Shown here: one piece after another, positions 22,802-33,219 of the stretch
Layout of the letters: every line of letters begins with the position of its first letter
Numbering within the stretch: position 1 is the stretch's first letter
Source of the DNA: Raffaelea ambrosiae
Taxonomy: Eukaryota; Ascomycota; Sordariomycetes; Ophiostomatales; Ophiostomataceae
Direction of reading: 5' to 3'
NCBI GenBank assembly: GCA_002778195.1
Contig: PCDI01000004.1
Span: 1,000,733 to 1,064,732, forward strand
DNA: 64,000 bases
The notes under the pieces: generated by a model
Seen by the model: only the letters and a program-made list of their open reading frames with translations
Database searches by the model: none
Told to the model about the DNA's origin: nothing
Made by a program: the position numbers and the translations under genes

Positions 22802-24437
22802 ATGTCTGTAAGTGCAAAGCGGTCCCCAGTCTACGTCACCGGTTGTCTGGGCGAAGCCCACTGCTTTGTGACCGTTGGCCACGACGAATCGTTGTGCTAA
22901 CAACTGCGCGTCGCTGTAGTCCTTCTTCTTCGAGAACAAAAATGTCGGCAACAGGGACGAGAGTGAAGATTGGCGGAGTAAGCAAGCATAGCTTTCCCAT
23001 ACCGAAAAAAAAGAGAGGAGTCACAAGAAGAGGGCGCACTTTGTTTTTTCCTCTTTTCTTTCTGCCTCCCGCGGGGATTCTGAGTCAACTAACGGGATGG
23101 TTTTTTTTTTTCACACACACACAGTTCGCGGCTACAACCCGCTGACGCCGCCCGACCTGCTCCAGAGCGAGATCAAGCAGACGCCCGCGTCGAAGAAGAC
23201 GGTGCTGGGCGGCCGGCACGAGGCCGAGGCCGTCGTCAACGACACGGACCCGCAGCACCGGCTGCTGGTCATCATCGGCCCCTGCTCGATCCACGACCCC
23301 CAGGCTGCGCTCGAGTACTGCGACCTGCTGCTGGCCGAGAAGGAAAAGCACAAGAACGAGCTGCTCATCGTGATGCGGTCGTACCTCGAGAAGCCGCGCA
23401 CGACCGTCGGCTGGAAGGGCCTGATCAACGACCCGGACATTGACAACAGCTTCCAGATCAACAAGGGCCTGCGCCTCTCGCGCCAGCTCTTTGTCGACCT
23501 CACCACCCGCGGCATGCCGCTCGCCAGCGAGATGCTCGACACCATCTCCCCGCAGTTCCTCGCCGACCTGCTGTCCGTCGGCGCCGTCGGCGCCCGCACC
23601 ACCGAGAGCCAGCTGCACCGCGAGCTGGCCAGCGGGCTTAGCTTCCCCGTCGGCTTCAAGAACGGCACGGACGGCTCCCTCGGCGTGGCCATTGACGCCA
23701 TCGGCGCTGTCAAGCACCCCCATCACTTTTTGTCCGTCACCAAGCCCGGCGTCGTCTCCATCGTCGGCACCGTCGGCAACGAAGACTGCTTTGTCATTCT
23801 CCGCGGCGGCAAGAAGGGCACCAACTACGACGCCAAAAGCATCGCCGACGCCAAGGCCGACCTCGCCAAAGCCGGCCTCCCCCAGCGCCTCATGGTCGAC
23901 TGCAGCCACGGCAACTCGCTCAAGAACCACAAGAACCAGCCCAAGGTCGCCGCCGACCTCGCCCAGCAGATCGCTACCGGCGAGACTGCCATCATGGGCG
24001 TCATGATCGAGAGCAACATCAACGAAGGTCCGTGTCTCTGTCTCCTCGCTAGCTTCGCTCACTCGTTTCCATTTTCCTCTTTTGTCCTCGCTCGCTTCGC
24101 TCACTCGTTTCCTTTTTCTCTTTTGTCCTCGCTCGCTTCGCTCACTCGTTTCCTTTTTCTCTTTTGTCCTCGCTCACTTCGCTCGCTCGTCATCTAACCA
24201 GTCTACAGGCAACCAGAAAGTCCCCAAGGAGGGCAAGGCTGGCCTGAAATACGGCGTCAGCATCACAGATGCCTGCATCCACTGGGACGACACCTTGTCA
24301 GTCCTGGATACGCTGGCAACGGCTGTCAAGAAACGGAGAGAAGTTCTGAGCAGAAATGGTCATGCCGAGGTGAGCAGGTTTCGTACACGACCGTTTATCC
24401 AACGTTCTCCACGCTAACGCATCTCCAGGAAAAATGA
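22802..24437 (+). CDS. ARO3: 3-deoxy-D-arabino-heptulosonate 7-phosphate synthase (Aro3 type)
   Basis: Five exons (22802-22807, 22920-22977, 23125-24027, 24209-24369, 24429-24437) give 378 aa. The enzyme condenses phosphoenolpyruvate and erythrose 4-phosphate, the first step of the shikimate pathway. Motifs are IIGPCSIHDP, YLEKPRTTVGWKG, SEMLDTISPQ, GARTTESQLHRELASGLS, VGFKNGTDGS, LMVDCSHGNS and GVMIESNINEG. The N terminus (EDWRIRGYNPLTPPDLLQ) and SFQINKGLR, FLSVTKPGV resemble the yeast phenylalanine-inhibited Aro3 more than the tyrosine-inhibited Aro4; the isozyme call is an inference. The first coding exon holds only ATG TCT and the last only nine bases. The donor of intron 3 is GTCCGT, off consensus, but phase and conserved residues on both sides fix it. 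That intron holds a 41-bp tandem repeat. Confidence 0.93.
23081..23087 (+). promoter_or_regulatory. Second TGAGTCA motif, inside intron 2
   Basis: Perfect TGAGTCA in the 147-nt intron 2 (22978-23124), 44 bp before exon 3. It matches the upstream general-control motif. Function is unproven; it could be chance. Confidence 0.35.
24044..24190. repeat. 41-bp tandem repeat inside ARO3 intron 3
   Basis: Copies at 24044-24085 (42 bp), 24086-24126, 24127-24167 and a partial 23-bp copy at 24168-24190. Copies 2 and 3 are identical over 41 bp. Each unit starts CCTCGCTCGCTTCGCTCAC and ends in a T-rich tract. The array fills most of the 181-nt intron (24028-24208). Confidence 0.95.
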
Positions 24438-25254
24438 TCCACTCGAAACAGGCCATGGGCAGTGATATCACCACATCCTGGGGACACATTCCAACGTGCA
24501 GGAGGCGTTTGGCTGGCTGCTTAGAAGAGGACCGGTTGCCCAAAAAGTTTTGTTTTGCTGTTTTGTGTCGTTGATCACATAGTAAAGGATACGGAAAAAT
24601 ACCATCCCTGTACATATATTTTGGAATTGCATGCTTGCATTTGAAATTGGATCTGGTGCCGCATTTCCAGGGGGGGGGTGTTAGTAGATCGATCACATTC
24701 ACGAGGGAAACAGTATGCGAATTGCAAGTGTACGTACGAGTAGTATGAGGGACCAGCTCCATGTGCATTGGCCAGGCCTTGTATTAATGAATGCCCTACA
24801 CGCTGCGGCATCTGGTCAGCTCCCGGGGCTGGCCACAGAAACGGAAGCGCGCTAGTAAGCCCCATCCCATATGGCAACGTGGAGTCGCAAGAACCCGACA
24901 CGAAAAAAATACGTTTGGAGGGTGCAGGTGAGCGATTAATTGCCCTTTGGCCGAGCCATCACGTGCACTATCCCGTGATCGTGCTGGAGCCGAGTCAACC
25001 AATGAGCGCCGGGCTAAACCGGAATTATGCTTGCATTCGCTGTGGTGCAAAGCAATTTTCAAAAATTCCTCTGGGTCCGTGTGGTCTGAGGCACAATCCC
25101 CGTCCAATCCATTCCGCTGCTTTCCCAATCTCGTCTTTTTCCCTCCTCTACGACGCCTCTCCTCCCCCCCCCCTCCTTCGACGACATTGGCACCCGATTG
25201 CCTCGCCAAACCTCCCCCGATACCTCCCCCAAGCCGTCGAGAAGCTCGCCCGAC
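24438..25254. other. Intergenic, promoter of cytochrome c1
   Basis: No gene. Two CCAAT boxes lie in the right part, followed by a C-rich leader. Confidence 0.5.
24999..25003 (+). promoter_or_regulatory. CCAAT box upstream of cytochrome c1
   Basis: CCAAT 252 bp before the start codon; a second CCAAT is at 25104-25108. The HAP/CBC complex drives respiratory genes through CCAAT in fungi, which fits the gene; binding is inferred. Confidence 0.4.
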
Positions 25255-26830
25255 ATGTTTGCAAGGTCCTGCTTGCGGTCAACGCGGACGTTTGCCGGCG
25301 CTCGCAATGGTGCCGTCAATGTCGCCAAGGTCAGCAATCCCGTTGTTTTTGATGCCCTCCCATTCCGGTCTCGCGAACGAAGCTCGGGTCTCTGGTCGTA
25401 GGGCCATCGGGAGTGCAGGCAGTCGCAATTGGCGACCATTGCGGCCGACAAGCCCGGCGAGAGACCTGCTGTTTCATTTTTCCGAGGCGGATTTGTGATT
25501 TTCCCGAAATGTTGATTTTGGTCGTGAGAATCGGGCCATATCCATTGATTGACACCTCTTTTTGCTACAGCGTGCCGCCTCCACCTCGACCTCCGGCGCC
25601 GCTGCCGCCGATGCGGCCTCTCCTATGCGGTTAAACATCGCCGCTGCTGCATCGACTGCCGTTGCCGCCGGCTCCATCGCCTGGTACTACCATCTCTACG
25701 GCCCTACCGCCCAGGCCATGACGCCCGCAGAAGAAGGGTAAGTCGCGCGACCCCGGGCCCTCCCGTGGATGGACAGGTGTGATTTTCCCGAGGCGTTTCG
25801 GGGTACAAGGAACACCACGAGGTCCAGTGCGGAGCGACAGCCGGGCCTTTCCAGCGGCCGTCAAGGCTGTCTGTCGCCTGTTCTTGGCCCGTCCGCATGA
25901 TAGACCGTGACATCACACCTCGGATCCACCATGTCGAGTCATTGAGACTTCGCGTTCACCACAGCTGACATGCCTCTTCTCTTTTTCGCAGTCTCCATCC
26001 CACCGCATACCCCTGGGTGCACCAGCAGTTCTTCAAGTCCTTCGACCACCAGGCGTAAGTACACTTGAGCAAGGGAGACGCGCTCCAAAACCGTGCCATT
26101 GCATGCCCCGTCACCCGCACTGTCTTTGTTTGTCTATCCAAGCTGACCATCGTCGCCTCCCAATCGATGCAGCCTTCGCCGTGGTTTCCAGGTCTACCGT
26201 GAAGTCTGCGCGGCCTGCCACTCCCTCAGCCGTGTGCCCTACCGTTCCCTGGTGGGCACGGTGCTGACATCCGACGAGGCCCGCGCCCTGGCCGAGGAGA
26301 ACGAGTACGATGACGAGCCCAACGAGCAGGGCATCATCGAGAAGCGCCCCGGCAAGCTGGCCGATTACATTCCGGACCCGTACCCCAACGAGGAGGCTGC
26401 CCGCTTCGCCAATGCCGGTGCCCTCCCCCCCGACCTGAGCCTGATCGTCAAGGGCCGTCACGGCGGCTGCGACTACATCTTCTCGCTGCTGACTGGCTAC
26501 CCGGATGAGCCCCCTGCAGGTGCCCAGGTTGGTGCCGGCCTCAACTTCAACCCCTACTTCCCCGGTACCGGTATTGCCATGGGCCGTGTCCTGTTTGACG
26601 AGCTCGTCGAGTACGAGGACGAGACCCCGGCTTCCACCTCGCAGATGGCCAAGGATGTTGTTGAGTTCCTGAACTGGGCTGCCGAGCCCGAGATGGACGA
26701 CCGGAAAAAGATGGGCATGAAGGTCCTTGTCATCACTTCTGTCTTGTACGCTGTCAGTCTCTGGACTAAGCGGTACAAGTGGGCTTGGCTGAAGTCGCGG
26801 AAGATCGTCTACGAGCCGCCCAAGCACTAA
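25255..26830 (+). CDS. CYT1: Cytochrome c1, heme protein of complex III
   Basis: Four exons (25255-25329, 25571-25737, 25992-26054, 26173-26830) give 320 aa. The N terminus is a mitochondrial presequence rich in Arg, Ser and Ala (MFARSCLRSTRTFAGAR), followed by an Ala-rich hydrophobic sorting segment (residues about 45-65), the bipartite signal expected for an intermembrane-space protein. The covalent heme site is C114-A-A-C117-H118, and the axial ligand is M238 in GTGIAMGRVLFDE. Other conserved blocks are YPWVHQQFFKSFDHQALRRG, CHSLSRVPYR, DYIPDPYPNEEAAR and HGGCDYIFSLLTGY. A single C-terminal membrane helix (VLVITSVLYAVSLWTKRYKW) anchors it in the inner membrane. It passes electrons from the Rieske protein to cytochrome c in the bc1 complex. 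Intron phases are 0, 2 and 2 and all joins restore conserved residues. Confidence 0.96.
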
Positions 26831-27842
26831 GCATTTTTGTGGCGACATATCGGAAAGCGATTCCATCCCACTTTGTTGTTCTGCCTTGTTCCATCTTTTC
26901 TCTCTCTCTCTCTCTCTGCCTGTCATTTTTTTATTTTGTTGTCTGCGCCCGCCCTCTTGCAATCTATGTCTTATTCTCTTTTTTTTCTCTTTTTCTCTAC
27001 CTCATGGCGATGGTTGGACAAAGGGGACCTTGTTGATGAATGACGCTATTTGGTGGAAGTGTAGATCTAGGAGAGAAACCCCGACCCTTTCTTCGGTCCC
27101 GGTGTCTACTGTGTATGTTTAATAGGAGAAAAAAAAAAGAAAGAAACTAAAGACAGAAAAAAACCAGACGAAACTACGAAAAGGAAACGAAAGCCAGAAA
27201 GAAGAGCAAAAGACACCCTCTTTGGGGACAAGACGTCAACAAAAACGATACCAAAATACGAAAAAAAGAAGAAAAAAAAGCGAAAAGGAAGGAAAAAGAG
27301 AAGAGAAAAAAAAAAACTACCCTCTCAATCGAAATACTAGAGACCAACCTTCAAAGACGGCCAGAAACGGAGGGGAAAACATGGTGGAGTTGTGGCGACC
27401 AAATGTGAATCTAAAGATTTGTTTTTGGTATTTTTATGTCTGTTTAATTTTTTTGCAAGTTTCTTTTTTTTTTGTTTGCCTAGTCAAATACAATACAGAT
27501 CCATCTAGATTTCCAACCCTCTGACTGGTTATATCCAAAGCAACAACTGCCAAAATTGAACGATTCTTGACCGGCACTGAATGTCCCGCGAGTCGCTGTT
27601 TTTATCCACGTTGTTCGCCATGTAGACAGAGAGTATTATTGGTTGTTGTGACGACTGTTTCTCGGTCTTCCGATCGTTGCCCCTCCACAGTGTGAACTTG
27701 CACCTGTCATATATCTCCATCCATGCCAAAGACAACAAGACAATCGCAATACTGACGATGAGGCTGTCCCACTGGGAGCGGGCTCTGGTGGGTGCTGCAA
27801 ACGGCTTTTCCTTTGACGGTGAAACGGGCGCTTTGGGCAGAT
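26831..27842. other. Intergenic between cytochrome c1 and the glycosylase gene
   Basis: No gene. CT-rich 3' region, then a strongly purine-rich plus strand at about 27125-27340 (runs of AGAAAA), then T-rich sequence. Confidence 0.5.
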
Positions 27843-29663
27843 ATGGCAGGCCCGTCGATGTTCTCGTTCAAGGCTGCCCACGACTTGCTACAGTCGTTTG
27901 ATGTAGCCGGCGACCCGGACTCGCTCGACTTTCTGGCGGACTTGTTGGCCTCGGGAACAGCCCCCCAAGACGAGGTCGAGGCACTGAGTCTCTTGGGAGA
28001 CTTTCCTGGCGCCAATACAGAGAGTACATTAGGGTCACGCCGTGAAACGCTTGCAGAAGACGGGGCTTCTCAATCAGAAGAGACCAAGGGAAACAACACA
28101 AGAGGCAAGAGGAGGAAAGGGAAGAAAGAAACGGGCAAGAAACAGACCAGGGTCCAGGAGCGCCGTGACAAACTTCCAGGCACCGGCAGGTCGCCATTCT
28201 TTGATTCAGACGGGCAGAAACAAGACGAGATCGGAAACCGCGCTGCCACACAGCTTCCCAAGGCACCACCATCGCCTACACAGGCAGTGGCCGTCATCAA
28301 GACTACAACAATCCTGTACCCAGAATCCCCTTCTGCCTCTTCCAAGCTTGAAAGCAACACCGATACGAGACCTGCAGAATCGGCATCGGACACTACCAAA
28401 TCGCCAGAGACCAGCCAGCAAACCAGCCAGGATGCCCGCAAGTCGGTCACGACAACTATCACGATTCGAAAGAGGCGGAGGTTCGACGCCCCATCAGGGC
28501 CTACTTCTCCGCCACCAAGCACCGGCATAGAGGGAGCCCAGCCAGCCCAGCACAGGGAAGATGAGAGTGAAGACCATCGCCCTATACCAGCACCCGGAAC
28601 ACCAGCAAAGGCCAAGACACCCGGGCCCGAAGAGGAGGACACCCCGTCCTCCTCAGCTTCTTCTTCTTCTTCTTCTTCTTCTGTACCCTCATCACCGATA
28701 TCCTTCTCGCCTTTCGCCTCCAAGACCAGCACACCTCCGCCCGCAAAAAGCCAGAGGACCACCACATCACGCTTCTTCGCCTACACACCGGCTCCGTCGT
28801 CCTCCGCCAAACGGAAGCTGTCCCATGCCGCCGGCCAGGAGCCAAGTGCCGAGACCGCTGGGAGTCCAACGAAGTTGCCAGAGAAGAACGCGCCTGCCGA
28901 ACGTCTCAACCAGCGCTGCCGCCCTTCCCGCGGATCCGTCTCGGCCCTTCCATTTGCGCCCCTCGGTGCACCCAGGTTTGGCCTCGTCCAGGAAGAGCTC
29001 GCCCACGACCCGTTCTGGCTCCTGGTCGCCCTCGTGTTCCTGGTGCGCGTGTCGGGGCGCGTCTCTCTGCCCGTCTTTTGGCAGACCAAGGCGCGCTACC
29101 CATCCGCGGAAGACCTCGCCGATGCCAACCCGGCCGACCTGATCCGGTCCATGCGGCATCTCGGCATGGCGTCGGTGCGCTGTGCGGCCATCCAGCGGTA
29201 TGCGCGTCGGTGGCTGGAGAGGCCTCCGCAGGCCGGCGTCTGCACAGCCGTCAGAAACTATCCGCAGCCACCGGAAGCGGAGGAGAAAAAGACAGACAAG
29301 GGCGCAACCATGGACAAGGTGGCCGCCTCTGCGTCGGTGTGGGAGATTGGACACCTGACGCAGGGAGCCTACGCCGTGGACTCGTGGCGGATCTTCTGCC
29401 GAGACGCCCTGCTTGGGCTGGACGCGAGCGACGACAACACGCGCCAGCCCGAGTGGATGCGTGTGCTGCCCCGGGACAAGGAACTGCGCGCCTATCTGCG
29501 GTGGATGTGGATGCGCGAGGGCTGGGACTGGGATCCGATGACAGGCGAGCGGACCGTTCTCGGGGAGGAGCTCCGGTGTGCTGTCGAAGAGGGCCGGGTA
29601 GGATACGATGTCCATGGGCAACTGCAAATCGTAGATGCCGAGGCAGAAGAGGAAGCCAAGTAG
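27843..29663 (+). CDS. MBD4-like HhH-GPD mismatch DNA glycosylase
   Basis: Single exon, 606 aa from the ATG at 27843; the same frame is open from a GTG at 27792, but a stop precedes that. Residues 1 to about 375 are Ser/Thr/Pro- and Lys-rich and look disordered, with basic nuclear-signal-like patches (KRRKGKKETGKK, IRKRRRF) and no visible methyl-CpG-binding domain. The C-terminal part from about residue 380 matches the MBD4 glycosylase fold: DPFWLLVALVFLVRVSGR, then RYPSAEDLADANPADLI, RHLGMASVRCAAIQRYARRW, and AVDSWRIFC, in which D513 takes the place of the catalytic aspartate of MBD4 (NDSYRIFC in the human protein). MBD4 removes T or U from G mismatches, the product of 5-methylcytosine deamination. 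An extra Lys/Glu-rich insert (about 483-495) lies before the catalytic strand. The gene ends 263 bp from the convergent nitrate transporter. Confidence 0.82.
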   Translation: MAGPSMFSFKAAHDLLQSFDVAGDPDSLDFLADLLASGTAPQDEVEALSLLGDFPGANTESTLGSRRETLAEDGASQSEETKGNNTRGKRRKGKKETGKKQTRVQERRDKLPGTGRSPFFDSDGQKQDEIGNRAATQLPKAPPSPTQAVAVIKTTTILYPESPSASSKLESNTDTRPAESASDTTKSPETSQQTSQDARKSVTTTITIRKRRRFDAPSGPTSPPPSTGIEGAQPAQHREDESEDHRPIPAPGTPAKAKTPGPEEEDTPSSSASSSSSSSSVPSSPISFSPFASKTSTPPPAKSQRTTTSRFFAYTPAPSSSAKRKLSHAAGQEPSAETAGSPTKLPEKNAPAERLNQRCRPSRGSVSALPFAPLGAPRFGLVQEELAHDPFWLLVALVFLVRVSGRVSLPVFWQTKARYPSAEDLADANPADLIRSMRHLGMASVRCAAIQRYARRWLERPPQAGVCTAVRNYPQPPEAEEKKTDKGATMDKVAASASVWEIGHLTQGAYAVDSWRIFCRDALLGLDASDDNTRQPEWMRVLPRDKELRAYLRWMWMREGWDWDPMTGERTVLGEELRCAVEEGRVGYDVHGQLQIVDAEAEEEAK

Positions 29664-29926
29664 GAAGGTCAACAGAAGACATACATGAAGACGACAATGT
29701 ACGCGCTCGCATTCTTTTTGATACCAAAGTACTTTTGTTCCATTTTATATCAGCCATTCCAATATGCAAAAAAAAAAAAATAAAATCAAAATCCAATTTT
29801 TATTTTACCTCATGGGTATCTCTCATACGACAAAAGTATCCAAAACCAAAAAAAAAAATCTAAACCAATGTTATATATTGTGTATAATGTTCACACACAC
29901 TCTCTCCCCCCTTCTCTCCCCCTCTT

Positions 29927-31866
29927 TTAGCGACCGCCGACTTGCCCCTTGGGAATCGGCGGAATCCAGGACACGGCCATGTACACGGCAATGTGGATCA
30001 CGCCAATCACCCAGAACGCCTTGGCATAGTCGGTGCCGCTGCCCATGAAGCGGAAGATCACCGCAAAGATGACGCCGCCCAGGTTGCCGCCGGCGCCCGT
30101 CAGGCCCGACACGATGCCGTTGGCAAACGGGTGCACGTGCGGCACCAGCGCAAAGTTGGCCCCGTTGCCCGCCTCGACAAAGATGGCCGCCAGCGCCACC
30201 AGCCCGAACATGGTCGACTCGTCGTGCGCGTCGACCTGGCCGACCACCACCAGAAAGATGCCGCCCAGGACGCCGCACACCGTGATCCACATCTTCTTGA
30301 GCCACAGGCTGCGCCCGTCGTGCAGGTTGTACAGCACGTCCGCCACCACGCCGCCCAGCGGCCGCGTGGCGAGATTCAAAAAGCCAAACATGGCCGCCCA
30401 GTTGGACGAGCCCGTCTGGCCCAGCCGGGGGAAGTTCTTGAGGTAGTACGCGCCCAGCGTCGAGTCAATCGCCAGCTCCGCGCCGAAAGAACACATGTAC
30501 GTCAGAATCATCACCCACGTCTGCAGCGAAAAGGCAACCTGCACCGCCTCCCGCGGCGTCGGCGGCTGGATGATCTCGCCCTGCGCCGTCGCCAGCATCT
30601 CTGCCTTGCTGAGGTGCGCCTCGTGGTTGACAAAGTGGCCCGCCTCGTGGTCGGCCGGAGGCGTCGCGTCACCACCGCCACCGCCACCGCCGCCACCGCC
30701 ACCATGAGGGGCCCGGACAGGAGCAGCAGCGGCGGCAGCAGCAGAATCATCATCATCATCACCGTTCTTCTTGTTGTCGTCGTCGTCCTCGGAGATTGCC
30801 GCCGCCGTCGTCGTCGCGGCGGGATCGTCTGTGCCGGCCACCAGAGACTTTTCGGTGATGCCCCCAGGAATATCCACAACACCACCACCGGCCGACAGGT
30901 CTGGCTTGACGTCGTGTTCGCGGAGGTGTTCCAGTGCGTGGGTCTGGCGGTCCCGCCAGTGGCCGTCCGGCGTGTCGGGGCAGAGCGCCAGCAGGCCGAT
31001 GCCCGTGATGATCACCATGATCAGGGGCACGATGAACGTCAGGCGCCAGGCGGTGTCGGCGCTGTAGCCAAAGTCACGGACAAAGGAGTCGTAGACGGCG
31101 GGCATGATAAAGTAGGTGATGCCACCGCCGGCATTGCCGAAGCCGCCAGCCAGAGCATTGGCGGTGCCGACAATGTTCTTGTCGAAGAAGCCGGTTGACC
31201 AGACCAGGCACGGAACGAACGTGCCGCCGAGGATGCCGGTAAAGAACCGAACGGCGTAGAGGCCGTGGGCGTTGTGGATGAGCGGGGAGAGGCCGACGGG
31301 GATGGACCCGAGCAGGAGGAGGGCGCCAAAGACTTTGCGAGGGCCAAACTGATCACACAGGGGACCGACAATGATACGAATACCGAGACTGTATAGGATC
31401 AGACGTTCCGCAGTTAGCTATGTGGCAGGGACAGTTTCGCAGGCAAAGAACGAGACAGATGGAAAAGATGGAAAGATGGACGAACGTAGCACAGAGTGAC
31501 ACAATATTGGAGTTGGCCACCTCCGTGGGCTTGAGTTTGAGGTCGGCTTTGATGGTGACAGACAACTGGCGCGCGTCAGTATTGACCAAACGGAAAAATT
31601 TCTGTCCCAACCATGCGTGACAATGTCTCGGACTTTTTTTTTTCTTTTTTTTTTCTTTCTTTTCCCCCCAAATACAAAAGGCAACTTACAAGAGGAGGAA
31701 AGGCGTACCACGCCCAGAACGCGATCATGAAACCAAACCACGAAAAGAAAAAAACCCGTCCGTACATGTTTACCGGGTTGAGACAGGGCACTGAACGGGC
31801 CTTCCGGTTGATGGGATTCAACTCGGGGGCCCGGTACAGGTCCGAGAACTTGAAGTTGACACCCAT
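29927..31866 (-). CDS. nrtA: Nitrate/nitrite porter, MFS (NrtA/CrnA type)
   Basis: Three exons (31866-31690, 31565-31486, 31388-29927) give 572 aa. This is a 12-helix major facilitator of the NNP family that imports nitrate with protons at the plasma membrane. Conserved features are the N-terminal block FSDLYRAPELNPINRKARS, FSWFGFMIAFWAWYAFPPL (helix 1), the helix-2 arginine R90 in LGIRIIVGPLCDQFGPRK (equivalent to the nitrate-binding R87 of Aspergillus NrtA), the two nitrate signatures GGFGNAGGG (near 170) and GAGGNLGG (near 517), and RPLGGVVAD in helix 8 with the second binding arginine. The central cytosolic loop (about 235-335) is unusually long and low in complexity, with Asp, Ala and Gly runs (eleven glycines). 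Intron 2 uses a GTTCGT donor. A pair of GATA motifs lies upstream. No nitrate or nitrite reductase gene is adjacent. Confidence 0.95.
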
Positions 31867-32121
31867 GCTGGCGACAAATAGAAGGGATGTCCCACTCGCT
31901 CTCCAAGATTGCAGTTACTGAAAGCAAAACAAAACAAAAAATAGAACACCAAAAATGAAGCCAAAAAGGGTGTACCAACAAAGTGCAATCCAATGCAGCC
32001 TGTTGTTGTGTTGCCTATACTCTTCTTTCGAGTATCAATGGCGATGTCGATACGTGGGTTTCCCTCTTATGATATTATAGCCACGGCCGGGGGAGCAATG
32101 GGAGAAGTCCTGGCACACAAC

Positions 32122-32147
32122 CTTATCGTCAGCCATAACATGAGATA
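32122..32147. promoter_or_regulatory. Paired GATA motifs upstream of the nitrate transporter
   Basis: CTTATC at 32122-32127 and GATAAC from 32144, in opposite orientation and 16 bp apart, about 255-280 bp upstream of the transporter start. Paired GATA motifs within about 30 bp are the preferred sites of the nitrogen regulators AreA/NIT2. Binding is inferred; I saw no perfect NirA site. Confidence 0.4.
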
Positions 32148-33219
32148 ACTATGGAGCAAAGGGGCGTGAACTAGTCAATCGACGGCCATAGAGCCATCCC
32201 GGTTGCAGCATCTCCGGGAAGAGCATCAACATGATCCGCACTAGTCCCAGTTGGGGGCTGAGGGCCACACCTCCCCCCGCCGTCCCCTTGCGGTGCCTTA
32301 CAACTGATAGGTATGCCGAATGCACCGTTGGTCAATTCGCTGCAATGGCCTGATCCTGCTTGCCCGGCCGGGAACGCTGGCACCGGCTCTAGCATGGGGA
32401 TGGTGTATTGGCTGACCTGGGACACGGGGACTGGAAGAAGAAACAAAAACAAACAAACTGTCAACTTACAAGTCTAGTGTAAGAGGTATTGGTCACCAGG
32501 AAATCTCGCCAACTGTGACTGTGATGCTTGGCGGAATTGATACCGGAAATGTCAAAAACCCCAAGACAAAAAGGATGAGAGAAGCAGTCAAGCACTGACA
32601 AGGGCAACCTCTTGTCTGGGGAAGAAGAAAAAAGTGTCGAATAAACGGGAGAGAGAGGTTGGGGGCGATGGCAGCCCTCAAATATGGAATCCAAAAGAGA
32701 GACGGGAAGAGACAGAAGAAAAAGAAAAAGAAAAATCAATAAAAAGAAATTGCCGTAGATGCAACCAGGCCAAGTTTGTTGTCCCCCTCTCCGCGTGTGC
32801 TGCAGCTTCCAATATATATTCAGGCCAGCCAGCCGCGTTTCTTCGTTTTCGTGCAGGGGCCGTCTTTGCGGCGTGGGAGGACGGGCTGCAGAAGCTGTGG
32901 GGGTTGGCTCTGGAGAAACGAGGAGACGCTGGGCAAAGGAAGGCAAGATCCGAATCGTCCCTCTCAAGTAAACGAAGAGGCGCTGTATCCTGTCCTCTGA
33001 TGTTGTGAAAGAAAGACGCGTACTATCTTCTCTCTCTGTGGGCTCCTCAGTATCCAGAGCAGTGCTCTGCTCGAGCAATTCGAATTTGGCTCGATAGCTG
33101 TGCCCCCGTGTAAGCCGGCATTGTGTGCCCGGGACGTGAGATGGGGGTTCCCGCCAAGGGCCGTCGCAGATGCGAGATGGCTTGCTGCCAAAAAAGGAAA
33201 ACAGATAAAAGGGAGGGCT

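Noticed and set aside
23085..24104. 339-codon minus-strand frame opposite DAHP synthase
   Set aside because: Val/Asp/Gly-rich antisense shadow of a conserved enzyme gene.
29942..31198. 418-codon frame on the plus strand opposite the nitrate transporter
   Set aside because: Shadow frame; the minus strand carries all nitrate-porter signatures.
32171..32464. Possible small secreted protein on the minus strand, with a GTAAGT...TTCCAG pair next to it
   Set aside because: The candidate intron is only about 39 nt and no upstream exon with an ATG stays open in the needed phase.
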